Source: Halotalea alkalilenta
GTDB taxonomy: Bacteria; Pseudomonadota; Gammaproteobacteria; Pseudomonadales; Halomonadaceae
Assembly: GCF_001648175.1 (NCBI RefSeq)
Contig: NZ_CP015243.1
Location: 3,100,001 to 3,164,000 of the forward strand
DNA: 64,000 bases
Reading direction: 5' to 3'
Shown: positions 1 through 8,450 of the stretch, piece by piece
How positions within the stretch are numbered: position 1 is the stretch's first letter
Layout: each line of letters starts with the position of its first letter
Translations under genes and position numbers: made by a program
The notes under the pieces: generated by a model
The model's database searches: none
What the model was told of the DNA's origin: nothing
What the model saw: the letters and a program-made list of their open reading frames with translations, nothing else

Positions 1-1649
1 CAGTCGGCGGCGTGCCAATCGAGCCAGAAGAACAGGCTGCCCGGGTCATCGAGGTGCCAGCGCACCTCGAATACCAGGGACTCCTCCTCCTGCTCGGGCA
101 GCGCTGCCTCCCATACCGCCCAGGCTTCGAGTAGCCGTGCGGGCGAAGCGTAGAAGCGGCACAGGGTGTTGCGCAGCGCGCCCACCAGCTGGTCGAGCGC
201 TTCACCGTCACAGCTTCCGGCATCTCGCGCCATCAACAGATGGAATGCGAACTTCTCGGCCATATGGATGGTCGCGGCGAAGGGGGCGCAGTTTCCCAGC
301 CCGTCGCGCACCTTGAGCGCCACCGGGTCCGCGTCGCCGAACGGGGTCTTCGCGCTCGGCAGTACACCGCGCTGGGCGTCGGCGGCAAGCTGGTTGAGAT
401 GATGGGACTGGGCCGGCAGCCAGAAGCGCGAAAGTCCTTCAGCGCCCTCCTCCTCGCTCCAATCGAGCGTGTCGAGAAGATACTGCCGAGCCTCTTCGCG
501 ACGCTCGTGATCGAGCGCATCGCTGTCGAGCTGGCGATGGAGCAGGTCTGGCTCGCGCAGTGAGGCCAGCGCCAGCAGCCAGCTGTCGTTGGTACCACGC
601 AGCCGGCGGAGCAGCTCACGGGAGCGGTCGCGCAGCGTCTCACCGAGCAGCTCATCGAGCGGCCACTGCCAGGGGCTCTCGGCGGCATCGAGCAACAAAC
701 GCCAATCGTCGTGCCAGCGCTTCATCAGGTCACGCCCCTCGAACAGGCTGCGCCCGCGCTGGTAGGCCTCGGCGAGCCCGGCCCAGTCAGCGTAGCGGCG
801 CTGGATCAGATCCACCGCATGAGCGGCGAAGAGCGTCGCTTCTTCTTCGCCGAGCCAGCCCAAAAGCCTGCCGGCGAAGGCCAGATCGACCAGCCGCAGC
901 CAGTCCCACGCGGCCCACTCGAGCGGTTCACTGCGCTGCACGAACTCGACCACCAGGCTTGCATAGCGCCGCTCCGCCTCGATCGCCTCGCGGTCTTCAC
1001 CGCTGCGGCCCGCGGCCTCGCCGCCGATCTTCGCCCACCAAGCGCGCTGGCCATCTTGATCCAGTTCGCTCAAACGCCGGGCGTCGATGTCCCAGCCATA
1101 GCGCTGCCCCTGGGCAGAAAGCCACAGCAAGGTACTGATCAAAGCCTCGCGATCGCGGATATCCCATACCTCGGTGAGGAAGCGATGGGCATCGGGCCAG
1201 TCGGTGGCGAGCTCGAGCGGACCAGCGAGCACCGGAGCGAAAGCTGCGCGCACGCGCCAAACGCCGACCTCCGCATCGCCCCAGAGACGATCGGTGGGAA
1301 TCACCTCTTCGCGCAGCACGCGAAGCCAGGCGTCGACGCGCATTTCGTCCAGCCATCCAGCGCAGGCACCGAGCGCAACCCATTCGAGGCCGTCCTGACG
1401 CAGCCCCTCGGCGAGATGGCGCGGTGCATCCCGCAACTGCTGGCCAAGCTCCAGCATCCGCCAAGCGAACTCGCTGCGATCGGGAATATCCAACCGCGCC
1501 AGGCGTGTACGAGCGCGCTCGCGCGACAGCGAGCGCTCCGGCGCACTACCGCGCCAGCCGGACATCACCAGGTTTCGCCGCCACCAGGCCTTGAGCGCCT
1601 CGTCCAATCTCACCCACTCCCATCCACGGCCCGACGTCGAGACGGCCAT
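1..1649 (-). CDS. DUF1266-containing protein, C-terminus outside window
   Basis: Read leftwards from the ATG whose first base is 1649, this frame is open to the window edge (549 codons), so the stop is not seen. Residues about 161-177 (VWDIRDREALISTLLWL) and about 246-271 (AAWDWLRLVDLAFAG onward, then GEEEA) follow the Trp/Asp-rich pattern of DUF1266, the family of E. coli YbeR and YbeU, whose function is unknown. The protein is much longer than those E. coli relatives, so it probably has extra or duplicated domains. I see no signal peptide or membrane segment. On the leftward strand TACAAT (1695-1690) could be a -10 box upstream of the start. Family call is likely; role is unknown. Confidence 0.72.
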   Translation of the reverse strand, partial: MAVSTSGRGWEWVRLDEALKAWWRRNLVMSGWRGSAPERSLSRERARTRLARLDIPDRSEFAWRMLELGQQLRDAPRHLAEGLRQDGLEWVALGACAGWLDEMRVDAWLRVLREEVIPTDRLWGDAEVGVWRVRAAFAPVLAGPLELATDWPDAHRFLTEVWDIRDREALISTLLWLSAQGQRYGWDIDARRLSELDQDGQRAWWAKIGGEAAGRSGEDREAIEAERRYASLVVEFVQRSEPLEWAAWDWLRLVDLAFAGRLLGWLGEEEATLFAAHAVDLIQRRYADWAGLAEAYQRGRSLFEGRDLMKRWHDDWRLLLDAAESPWQWPLDELLGETLRDRSRELLRRLRGTNDSWLLALASLREPDLLHRQLDSDALDHERREEARQYLLDTLDWSEEEGAEGLSRFWLPAQSHHLNQLAADAQRGVLPSAKTPFGDADPVALKVRDGLGNCAPFAATIHMAEKFAFHLLMARDAGSCDGEALDQLVGALRNTLCRFYASPARLLEAWAVWEAALPEQEEESLVFEVRWHLDDPGSLFFWLDWHAAD

Positions 1650-1786
1650 GCTCCCGCCGCTATGGGGGCATGGCCAGAAAAGGGCGCCTATTGTATCTGT
1701 AACCAAACCGTCGTGCTCGCGCTCAAGCGCAGCCGAATCCCGATTCTCGCTCTCCCGGGCCAGAACAGCGAGCCGGGGGTCGAGCG

Positions 1787-2403
1787 GTGGCGGTGAGGCC
1801 GTGGTTCGACTCGGCTCGTTCCTCGCCGGCTCACCACGAACGGATATCGAAGAGTCCTCGCTCCCCACCACGAACGGATCGATAAGCCCGTTCGTCCCGA
1901 GCGGCGCCATACGCGCCAAGATCGAGTACCGGCTCGGCAATGGGGGCGCCAGTCGAGGGATCTGTCCTCGGCGCCGGGGCCGTGGTTCGACTCGGCTCGT
2001 TCCTCGCCGGCTCACCACGAACGGATCGATAAGCCCGTTCGTCCCGAGCGGCGCCATACGCGCCAAGATCAAGTACCAACTCGGCAATGGGGGCGCCAGT
2101 CGAGGGATCCGTCCTCGGCGCCGGGGCCGTGGTTCGACTCGGCTCGTTCCTCGCCGGCTCACCACGAACGGATCGATAAGCCCGTTCGTCCCGAGCGGCG
2201 CCATACGCGCCAAGATCGAGTACCGGCTCGGCAATGGGGGCGCCAGTCGAGGGATCCGTCCTCGGCGCCGGGGCCGTGGTTCGACTCGGCTCGTTCCTCG
2301 CCGGCTCACCACGAACGGATCGATAAGCCCGTTCGTCCCGAGCGGCGCCATACGCGCCAAGATCAAGTACCAACTCGGCAATGGGGGCGCCAGTCGAGGG
2401 ATC
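1787..2403. repeat. 147-bp tandem repeat array (about 3.7 units)
   Basis: The word ACGGATCGAT recurs at 1874, 2021, 2168 and 2315, exactly 147 bp apart, and the units are nearly identical. Units alternate in type: 1 and 3 read ATCGAGTACCGGCTCGG, 2 and 4 read ATCAAGTACCAACTCGG, so a 294-bp dimer was probably duplicated. Each unit has a small palindrome (ACGAACGG / CCGTTCGT) and the insertion sequence target CTCACCACGAACGG, unoccupied here. The period is a multiple of three, which explains long spurious reading frames on both strands. I do not regard these as genes. Confidence 0.9.
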
Positions 2404-2470
2404 GTGCAGACGAGGCAAGCCTGAAAATTTAATCCAAACTTAACACCACGCCACCACAATGCCCATGCTC

Positions 2471-2502
2471 TGGTGGCTGATCGATTCCACGTATCGCCAC
2501 CA
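2471..2502. promoter_or_regulatory. Inverted repeat upstream of the peptide importer genes
   Basis: TGGTGGC-T-GAT (2471-2481) pairs with ATCGCCACCA (2493-2502), ten base pairs with one bulged T and an 11-nt loop. It lies about 120 bp before the substrate-binding protein gene and just after an AT-richer stretch (2420-2450). It could be an operator or a leader hairpin; the sequence does not say which. Confidence 0.4.
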
Positions 2503-2619
2503 AGACAATTTCTATTGCCGCGATGAAAACTCAATCACTAAGGTGGACCCGACCGTGCGTAACCAGACCGCGCTCGACGCGGCGATCACAATATCAATCA
2601 CAACACGTCGGAATAGCTG

Positions 2620-4200
2620 ATGAACCTCAGGCAAACTGCTCTGCGTACCACTCTGCTCGCCAGTCTGTTTGGCGCTGCGCTTTCAACCGTTGCGTTCCAG
2701 GCCAATGCCGCGACCTTGCGTATCGCCTACGACGCCGATCCCGAGACCCTGGATATCCAGCAGCAGCTGTCAGGCGGGGTGCTGCGCCTCTCGCACCTGG
2801 TATTCGATCCGCTGGTGCGCTGGAACAAGGAGTTGGAGATCGAGCCGCGGCTGGCCACCAGCTGGGATCAGGTCGACGACACCACCCTGCGGATGACCTT
2901 GCGCTCCGGCGTCAAGTTCCATTCCGGTAACGACTTCACCGCCGAAGACGTGGTCTGGACCGTCGAACGCCTCAAGCGCAGCCCTGACTTCCGTGCGATC
3001 TTCGAACCGATCGTCAGCGCTACCGCGATCGATGAGCACACCGTCGAGTTCAAGACCGCTTCGCCCTACCCGCTGCTACTCAACATCGCCACCTATATTT
3101 TCCCGATGGACAGCGCCTACTATTCAGGCGAGGACGACCAAGGCAACGACAAGAGCGCGATCGTGCCGTTCGGCCAGTCGAGCTTCGCTACCCAGAATGC
3201 TTCCGGGACCGGTCCGTTCCAGATCACCGCGCGCCAGCAGGGCGTCAGGGTCGATTTCGAACGCTTCCAGGACTATTGGGATACCGACTCCCCCGGCAAC
3301 GTCGACGAGATCGTCCTCACCCCGATCAGCGAGAATGCCACCCGGGTCGCGGCGCTGCTCTCCGGCAGTGTCGATTTCATCGATGCGGTACCGCCGAACG
3401 ACATCGAGCGGGTGCGCAATGCATCCGGCGTGAGTCTGGTCGAGATCCCCGGCACCCGGATCATCGGTTTCCAGCTCAATGAGGAAACCCAGGAGGCGTT
3501 CAAGGACGCGCGGGTACGCCAGGCGGTCGACTATGCGATCAACCAGGTCGGTATCGACCAGCGCTTGATGCGCGGCTTCGCCACCCCCGCGGGGCAGCTC
3601 TCGCCGGAAGGCTATGCGGGTCACAACCCGGCGCTCGAGCCGCGCTACGATGTCGAGCGCGCCCGTGCGCTGATGCAGGAGGCGGGCTACGGTGACGGCT
3701 TCTCGATCAGCATGATCTCGCCGAACAACCGCTACACCTTCGATGCCCAGATCGCCCAGGCGGTCGCGACGATGCTGTCGCAGATCGGTATCCGGGTCGA
3801 CCTGCGGACCATGCCGATCACCCAGTACTGGCCGGAGTACGACACCCGCCAGGCCGACATGGCGCTGATCGGCTGGCACGCCGACACCGAGGACACCGCC
3901 AACTTCTTCCAGTACCTGACCATGTGCCGTGACGACGCCACCGGCGCCGGCCAGTACAACTTCGGCAGCTACTGCAACGAAGAGATCGATGCGATGATCA
4001 GGGCGGCCGACGTCGAGCTCGACACCGACCAGCGTTCTTCGATGCTCCAGGAAGCGGAAGCGAAGCTTCGCGACGATGCGGGCTTCATCCCGATCCACTG
4101 GCAGAACCTGGCCTACGGCGCACGTGAAAACGTCGAGCTCGAGCCGGTGGTCAACGTGCTCGACTTCCCCTATCTCGGCGACCTGGTGGTCCGCGAGTGA
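2620..4200 (+). CDS. ABC transporter periplasmic substrate-binding protein, family 5 (peptide type)
   Basis: A 526-residue extracytoplasmic solute-binding protein of the DppA/OppA class. Residues 1-30 form a signal peptide ending AFQANA before ATLRIAYD. The mature protein keeps family landmarks: an early DPETLDIQQ stretch, the LRSGVKFHSGNDFTAEDVVWT block, and DARVRQAVDYAIN. It should capture a peptide or similar amphipathic ligand in the periplasm and deliver it to the permeases encoded immediately downstream. Two strong hairpins separate it from the next gene, the usual way such operons overproduce the binding protein. The start has only a weak ribosome site. Ligand cannot be inferred; opines, nickel and glutathione are also carried by this family. 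Confidence 0.9.
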   Translation: MNLRQTALRTTLLASLFGAALSTVAFQANAATLRIAYDADPETLDIQQQLSGGVLRLSHLVFDPLVRWNKELEIEPRLATSWDQVDDTTLRMTLRSGVKFHSGNDFTAEDVVWTVERLKRSPDFRAIFEPIVSATAIDEHTVEFKTASPYPLLLNIATYIFPMDSAYYSGEDDQGNDKSAIVPFGQSSFATQNASGTGPFQITARQQGVRVDFERFQDYWDTDSPGNVDEIVLTPISENATRVAALLSGSVDFIDAVPPNDIERVRNASGVSLVEIPGTRIIGFQLNEETQEAFKDARVRQAVDYAINQVGIDQRLMRGFATPAGQLSPEGYAGHNPALEPRYDVERARALMQEAGYGDGFSISMISPNNRYTFDAQIAQAVATMLSQIGIRVDLRTMPITQYWPEYDTRQADMALIGWHADTEDTANFFQYLTMCRDDATGAGQYNFGSYCNEEIDAMIRAADVELDTDQRSSMLQEAEAKLRDDAGFIPIHWQNLAYGARENVELEPVVNVLDFPYLGDLVVRE

Positions 4201-4221
4201 CTCTCTAGCCAGTGACTCGAA

Positions 4222-4246
4222 GCGCGCACGGGTAAGCCGTGCGCGC
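4222..4246 (+). terminator. Perfect 10-bp stem-loop after the binding-protein gene
   Basis: GCGCGCACGG (4222-4231) and CCGTGCGCGC (4237-4246) are perfect complements around loop GTAAG. There is no long T run, so it is more likely a partial terminator or 3' mRNA stabiliser than a full stop. Confidence 0.55.
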
Positions 4247-4269
4247 ATTCCCCTCGATTTCCATCATGG

Positions 4270-4291
4270 AGCGGCCCCTCAGGGGGCGGCT
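4270..4291 (+). other. Second intercistronic stem-loop before the permease gene
   Basis: AGC-G-GCCCC (4270-4278) pairs with GGGGC-G-GCT (4283-4291) around TCAG, with one G/G mismatch. Together with the hairpin at 4222 it separates expression of the abundant binding protein from the membrane components. Confidence 0.45.
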
Positions 4292-4323
4292 TCCATTCAT
4301 TCGCTTTCGAAGGTAACCAGCCC

Positions 4324-5373
4324 ATGGCGGCCTTTCTGATCAAGCGGCTCGGTCACGCCATCCTGGTGATGCTGGTGATCAGCCTGGTGGCGTTCGCGAT
4401 CCAGAACAATCTTGGCGACCCTATCGCCAGCATGGTCGGCCAGTCGGTCCCTGAGTCCGAGCGTGCGGCGCTGCGCGAACAGCTCGGGCTCAACGATCCG
4501 TTCATTACCCAGTACCTGCGCTTCGCCGCGGGCGCGCTGCAGGGCGACCTCGGCAACTCCTATTTCTACCGCGAGCCGGCGCTCGATGTGATCCTGCGCC
4601 ATCTGCCGGCGACCTTGGAACTGGTCTTCGCCGCGAGCCTGCTGATCCTGGTGCTCTCGGTGCCGATCGGTGTGTTCGCCGCGATCAAGCCCAGGTCGCT
4701 GATCTCGCGGGCGTTCATGAGCGTCTCGATCCTCGGCATCTCGGTGCCGGTATTCCTCACCGCGATCGTGCTGATCCAGCTCTATTCGATCGGCATGCAG
4801 TTCACCCTGTTTCCCGGCGACACCGGCTGGGGCGCGTGGCTCAACGGCCTGCTCTCCACCCAGGGTGGGCTGCCGGCGTTCGGGCGCGGCAACCAGCTGA
4901 CCCATATCGTCGGCTCGTGGTGGACCAACTTCGCAAGCCTCGACGGCCTGCGCCACCTGATCCTGCCGGCGATCTCGCTCGCCTCGATCATGCTGCCGCT
5001 GTTCATCCGCCTGATTCGCGCCGAGATGCTCGAAGTGCTGCAGTCCGAGTACGTCCGCTTCGCCCGCGCCAAAGGGCTGCACCTGCGGCGGATCTACTTC
5101 CTCCATGCGCTGAAGAACACCATGCTGCCGGTGATCACCGTCGGCGGGGTGCAGATCGGCACCATGGTCGCCTACACCATCCTCACCGAGACGGTGTTCC
5201 AGTGGCCGGGCATGGGACTGATGTTCCTCGAGGCGATCAACCGCAGCGACATCCCGCTGATCACCGCCTACCTGATGATCGTCGGGGTGATCTTCGTGGT
5301 CACCAACACCCTCGTCGACTTGGTCTACGGCCTGGTCAACCCGACCGTCAAGCTGACCGGGAGCGCCGCATGA
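4324..5373 (+). CDS. Peptide-type ABC transporter permease (DppB/OppB-like)
   Basis: A 349-residue inner-membrane permease of the DppB family. It opens with the typical AAFLIKRLGHAILVMLVISL first membrane segment and has further hydrophobic segments through to its C-terminus. The cytoplasmic EAA-type loop that docks on the ATPase is visible as YVRFARAKGLHLRRIYFLH followed by LPV, in the last third. It pairs with the DppC-like permease that starts within its own stop codon (ATGA overlap at 5370), indicating translational coupling. Length is normal for the family. Confidence 0.93.
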   Translation: MAAFLIKRLGHAILVMLVISLVAFAIQNNLGDPIASMVGQSVPESERAALREQLGLNDPFITQYLRFAAGALQGDLGNSYFYREPALDVILRHLPATLELVFAASLLILVLSVPIGVFAAIKPRSLISRAFMSVSILGISVPVFLTAIVLIQLYSIGMQFTLFPGDTGWGAWLNGLLSTQGGLPAFGRGNQLTHIVGSWWTNFASLDGLRHLILPAISLASIMLPLFIRLIRAEMLEVLQSEYVRFARAKGLHLRRIYFLHALKNTMLPVITVGGVQIGTMVAYTILTETVFQWPGMGLMFLEAINRSDIPLITAYLMIVGVIFVVTNTLVDLVYGLVNPTVKLTGSAA

Positions 5374-6359
5374 GCGAATCCAATCCGCCGCCCTCCGCAA
5401 CCCCGGACAAGGCGCTCGAGCAGGTCGCGGCCGGCGAGCGCGTTTCACGCCTCAAGCTGCTGCGCGAAAGCTACCTTTACTACAGCTTCAAGCGTGACAT
5501 CGGGGTTCAGCTCTGCCTGCTGATCTTCGCGCTGATGGTGCTCGCCGCGCTGATCGCGCCGTGGATCGCGCCCAGCGATCCCTACGACCTGACCCAGATC
5601 GACATCATGAGCTCGGAGCTGCCTCCGTTCTGGGTCGATGGCAGCGACCCGCGCTTCCCCCTCGGCACCGACGCCCAGGGCCGGGACATGCTCTCGACCA
5701 TCCTCTATGGCGCACGGGTATCGCTGATCATCGGCTTCGGCGCGGTGGCGCTGCAGGCACTGATCGGGGTGGTGTTCGGGCTTTTGGCCGGCTACCTCGG
5801 CGGGCGGGTCGATGCCCTGCTGATGCGCCTGGCCGACGTCCAGCTATCGTTCTCCACCCTGATGGTGGCAATCATCGTCGGCGCGATCGTCCAGGCGAGC
5901 TTCGGTCGCGCGACCTACTCGAGCTACGCGGTGGCGCTGCTGGTGGTGATCATCGGCCTTGCCGAGTGGCCGCAGTACGCACGCACGGTGCGTGCCACGG
6001 TGCTCGCGGAGAAGGGCAAGGAATACGTCGATGCAGCCAGGGTGATCGGGCTGCCGAGCCGGCGGATCATGTTCCGCCACATCCTGCCCAACGCGATGTC
6101 GCCGATCTTCGTCATCTCCACGGTGCAGATCGCCAACGCGATCATCTCCGAGGCCGCGCTCTCCTTCCTCGGCCTCGGCATGCCCGAGACCCAGCCCTCG
6201 CTCGGCTCGCTGATCCGCTCCGGCTTCGACTACATCCAGTCGGGCTCGTGGTGGATCACCCTGCTGCCTGGTGCGGTGCTGGTGGTGCTGGTGCTGGTGA
6301 TCAACCTGCTCGGCGACTGGCTGCGCGACGTGATGAACCCGCGTCTGTACAAGAATTGA
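5370..6359 (+). CDS. Peptide-type ABC transporter permease (DppC/OppC-like)
   Basis: A 329-residue permease starting at ATG 5370, overlapping the preceding stop. A hydrophilic N-terminus of about 45 residues precedes the first membrane segment (LLIFALMVLAALIAPWIAP). The SDPYDLTQID and LGTDAQGRDMLST blocks are typical of DppC. The EAA loop reads EYVDAARVIGLPSRRIMFRH then LPN. It should form the channel heterodimer with the upstream permease. The frame is open further upstream, but the coupled ATG and the family length support this start. Confidence 0.93.
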   Translation: MSESNPPPSATPDKALEQVAAGERVSRLKLLRESYLYYSFKRDIGVQLCLLIFALMVLAALIAPWIAPSDPYDLTQIDIMSSELPPFWVDGSDPRFPLGTDAQGRDMLSTILYGARVSLIIGFGAVALQALIGVVFGLLAGYLGGRVDALLMRLADVQLSFSTLMVAIIVGAIVQASFGRATYSSYAVALLVVIIGLAEWPQYARTVRATVLAEKGKEYVDAARVIGLPSRRIMFRHILPNAMSPIFVISTVQIANAIISEAALSFLGLGMPETQPSLGSLIRSGFDYIQSGSWWITLLPGAVLVVLVLVINLLGDWLRDVMNPRLYKN

Positions 6360-6370
6360 GGAGCCCACCC

Positions 6371-7384
6371 ATGCCTTTACTCGAAGTCGAAGGGCTGGAC
6401 GTGCGCTTCGCGCTGCGCCAGGGCGAGGTGCAGGCACTGCGCGACGTCTCCTTCTCCCTGGAGCGCGGTGAGCGCCTCGGCATCGTCGGCGAATCCGGCG
6501 CCGGCAAGTCGGTGGCCGCCTTCGCACTGCTCAACCTGATCTCGCGTCCCGGCTACATCCACGCCGGCAGTATCCGCTTCGACAATGAAGAGCTCACCCG
6601 CTACAGCGAGCGCCAGTGGCGTCGCGCCAGGGGCAATCGGATCTCGATGATCTTCCAGGACCCGATGATGACGCTCAATCCGGTGCTGACCATCGGCGCG
6701 CAGATGATCGAATGCCTGCGCGCCCACCGCAGGATCTCCACCTCCGAGGCACGCAAGCTTTCGCTCGCGCGGCTGCGCCAGGTGCAGATCCCCTCCCCCG
6801 AGCAGCGATTGGACCAGTATCCCCATGAGCTCTCCGGCGGGATGCGCCAGCGGATCGTGATCGCCATCGCCCTGCTGCTCGACCCCGACCTGATCGTCGC
6901 CGATGAGCCAACGACCGCGCTCGACGTGACCATCCAGGCTGAGATCATGGCGCTGTTGCTCGAGCTCTGCGAACGCCACAACGTCGGCCTGATCTTGATC
7001 ACCCACGATCTCGGTGTGGTCAGCCAGGTGACCCAGCGGATGCTGGTGATGTACGCCGGTCGCGTGATCGAGTCGGGCCCGACCCGCGAGATCATCAACG
7101 ATCCACAGCATCCCTACACCCAGGGGCTGATCAACGCGCTGCCGCAGATGACCCCACCGGGGCAGCGGCTCAACCAGATTCGCGGCTCGATGCCATCGCT
7201 CGCCCATATCCCGAGCGGCTGTGCCTTCCATCCCCGCTGCGATTTCGCCCAGCTGCCCGACGGCTCGCCCCGACCGGGCTGCCAGGCCCAGGTGCCGCCG
7301 TTCGTCGACTCCGGCAACTGCCGGGTCGCCTGCCACATGGTGCGTCAGATGCAACAGCTCGATCTCGAGGAGGCCACTCCATGA
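6371..7384 (+). CDS. Peptide-type ABC transporter ATP-binding protein (DppD/OppD-like)
   Basis: A 337-residue ABC ATPase. The Walker A motif GESGAGKS is at residues 40-47, followed by the Q-loop (FQDPMMTLNP), signature LSGGMRQR, Walker B LIVADEPTTALD and H-loop ITHDLG. After about residue 260 comes the oligopeptide-transporter C-terminal extension with paired cysteines (CAFHPRCDFA), which in some relatives binds an iron-sulfur cluster. It begins 11 bp after the permease stop, preceded by GAGG. It acts as a heterodimer with the next gene product to power import. Confidence 0.93.
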   Translation: MPLLEVEGLDVRFALRQGEVQALRDVSFSLERGERLGIVGESGAGKSVAAFALLNLISRPGYIHAGSIRFDNEELTRYSERQWRRARGNRISMIFQDPMMTLNPVLTIGAQMIECLRAHRRISTSEARKLSLARLRQVQIPSPEQRLDQYPHELSGGMRQRIVIAIALLLDPDLIVADEPTTALDVTIQAEIMALLLELCERHNVGLILITHDLGVVSQVTQRMLVMYAGRVIESGPTREIINDPQHPYTQGLINALPQMTPPGQRLNQIRGSMPSLAHIPSGCAFHPRCDFAQLPDGSPRPGCQAQVPPFVDSGNCRVACHMVRQMQQLDLEEATP

Positions 7385-8418
7385 GCGCCAACCACGCCAT
7401 CGCTACCGATGAAGCCGCGCCGCTGCTCGAGATCAAGGGACTGCGCAAGCGCTTTTCGCTCAGCGCAGGGCTGCTCGACCAGCTGCGCTTTCGCGGCGGG
7501 CGCCTGGTGAGAAACCACAAGTACGTGCACGCCATCAATGGCGTCGACCTCGAGGTCCGGCGCGGCGAAGCGCTGTGCGTGGTCGGTGAGTCGGGCTGCG
7601 GCAAGTCGACCGTGGCGCGCACGGTGATGGGGCTGATCAGCCCCAGCGAAGGCGAGATCCGCTATCGCGGAGAGCGCATCGACGGGCTGGCGCCGCGCGC
7701 CCTGCTGCCCTATCGGCGGCGGATGCAGATGATCTTCCAGAACCCCTACGCCTCGCTCAACCCGCGGATGACGATCAGCCAGACCCTGCAGGAGCCGATC
7801 CGTTTCCACCACCCCGACTGGGAGCGCCGGCGGGTCGAGGAGAAGGTAGTGGAGGTGATGGAGGCAGTCGGCATTGCCCCGGACTGGGGCAAGCGCTTCG
7901 GCCACGAGTTCTCCGGCGGCCAGCGCCAGCGTATCGCGATCGCGCGCGCGCTGGCGGTCGACCCCGAATTCATCGTTGCCGACGAGCCGATCTCGGCACT
8001 CGACGTCTCGATCCAGGCCCAGGTGCTCAACCTGATGATGGATGCCCAGCGTGAGCGCGACCTCACCTACCTGTTCATCACCCATGACCTCGCCGTGGTC
8101 GAGCATTTCGGCACCCGGGTGGTGGTGATGTACCTCGGCACGGTCTGCGAGGTGGCGCCCACCGCCGCGCTGTTCGCCACCCCGCGCCACCCCTACACCA
8201 GGGCGCTGCTCTCGGCGATTCCGCGGCTCAGCGACCATGGCATCGAGCGGGTACGGCTTTCCGGCGAGGTACCGACCCCGGTGGAGCTGCCCCCGGGCTG
8301 CGTGTTCCACGGTCGCTGCCCGATCGCCAACGAGCGCTGTCGCCGTGAGATTCCGCAACTGGCGCGCCATGGTGATACGCTGATCGCCTGTCACGCCGTC
8401 GAGGAGGGTCGCGATTGA
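7381..8418 (+). CDS. Peptide-type ABC transporter ATP-binding protein (DppF/OppF-like)
   Basis: A 345-residue ABC ATPase whose ATG overlaps the stop of its partner (ATGA at 7381). Motifs: Walker A GESGCGKST, Q-loop FQNPYASLNPRM, signature FSGGQRQR, Walker B FIVADEPISALD, H-loop ITHDLAVV, and the C-terminal cysteine region CVFHGRCPIANERC. It is the last gene of the importer operon. Thirty-three bases later a LysR regulator follows in the same direction, which may control the importer. Confidence 0.93.
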   Translation: MSANHAIATDEAAPLLEIKGLRKRFSLSAGLLDQLRFRGGRLVRNHKYVHAINGVDLEVRRGEALCVVGESGCGKSTVARTVMGLISPSEGEIRYRGERIDGLAPRALLPYRRRMQMIFQNPYASLNPRMTISQTLQEPIRFHHPDWERRRVEEKVVEVMEAVGIAPDWGKRFGHEFSGGQRQRIAIARALAVDPEFIVADEPISALDVSIQAQVLNLMMDAQRERDLTYLFITHDLAVVEHFGTRVVVMYLGTVCEVAPTAALFATPRHPYTRALLSAIPRLSDHGIERVRLSGEVPTPVELPPGCVFHGRCPIANERCRREIPQLARHGDTLIACHAVEEGRD

Positions 8419-8450
8419 GTTCCAGCACTCGAGCGACGGAGCGCTGAGCG

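Noticed and set aside
711..1796. 361-codon plus-strand frame over the first gene
   Set aside because: Its composition is that of an antisense frame; the leftward frame shows DUF1266 motifs and runs unbroken to the window edge.
1591..2424. Long repetitive frames on both strands over the 147-bp array (and likewise over 42312-44204)
   Set aside because: The 147-bp period is a multiple of three, and the repeats lack stops by composition. There is no start context, and the frames exist on both strands at once.
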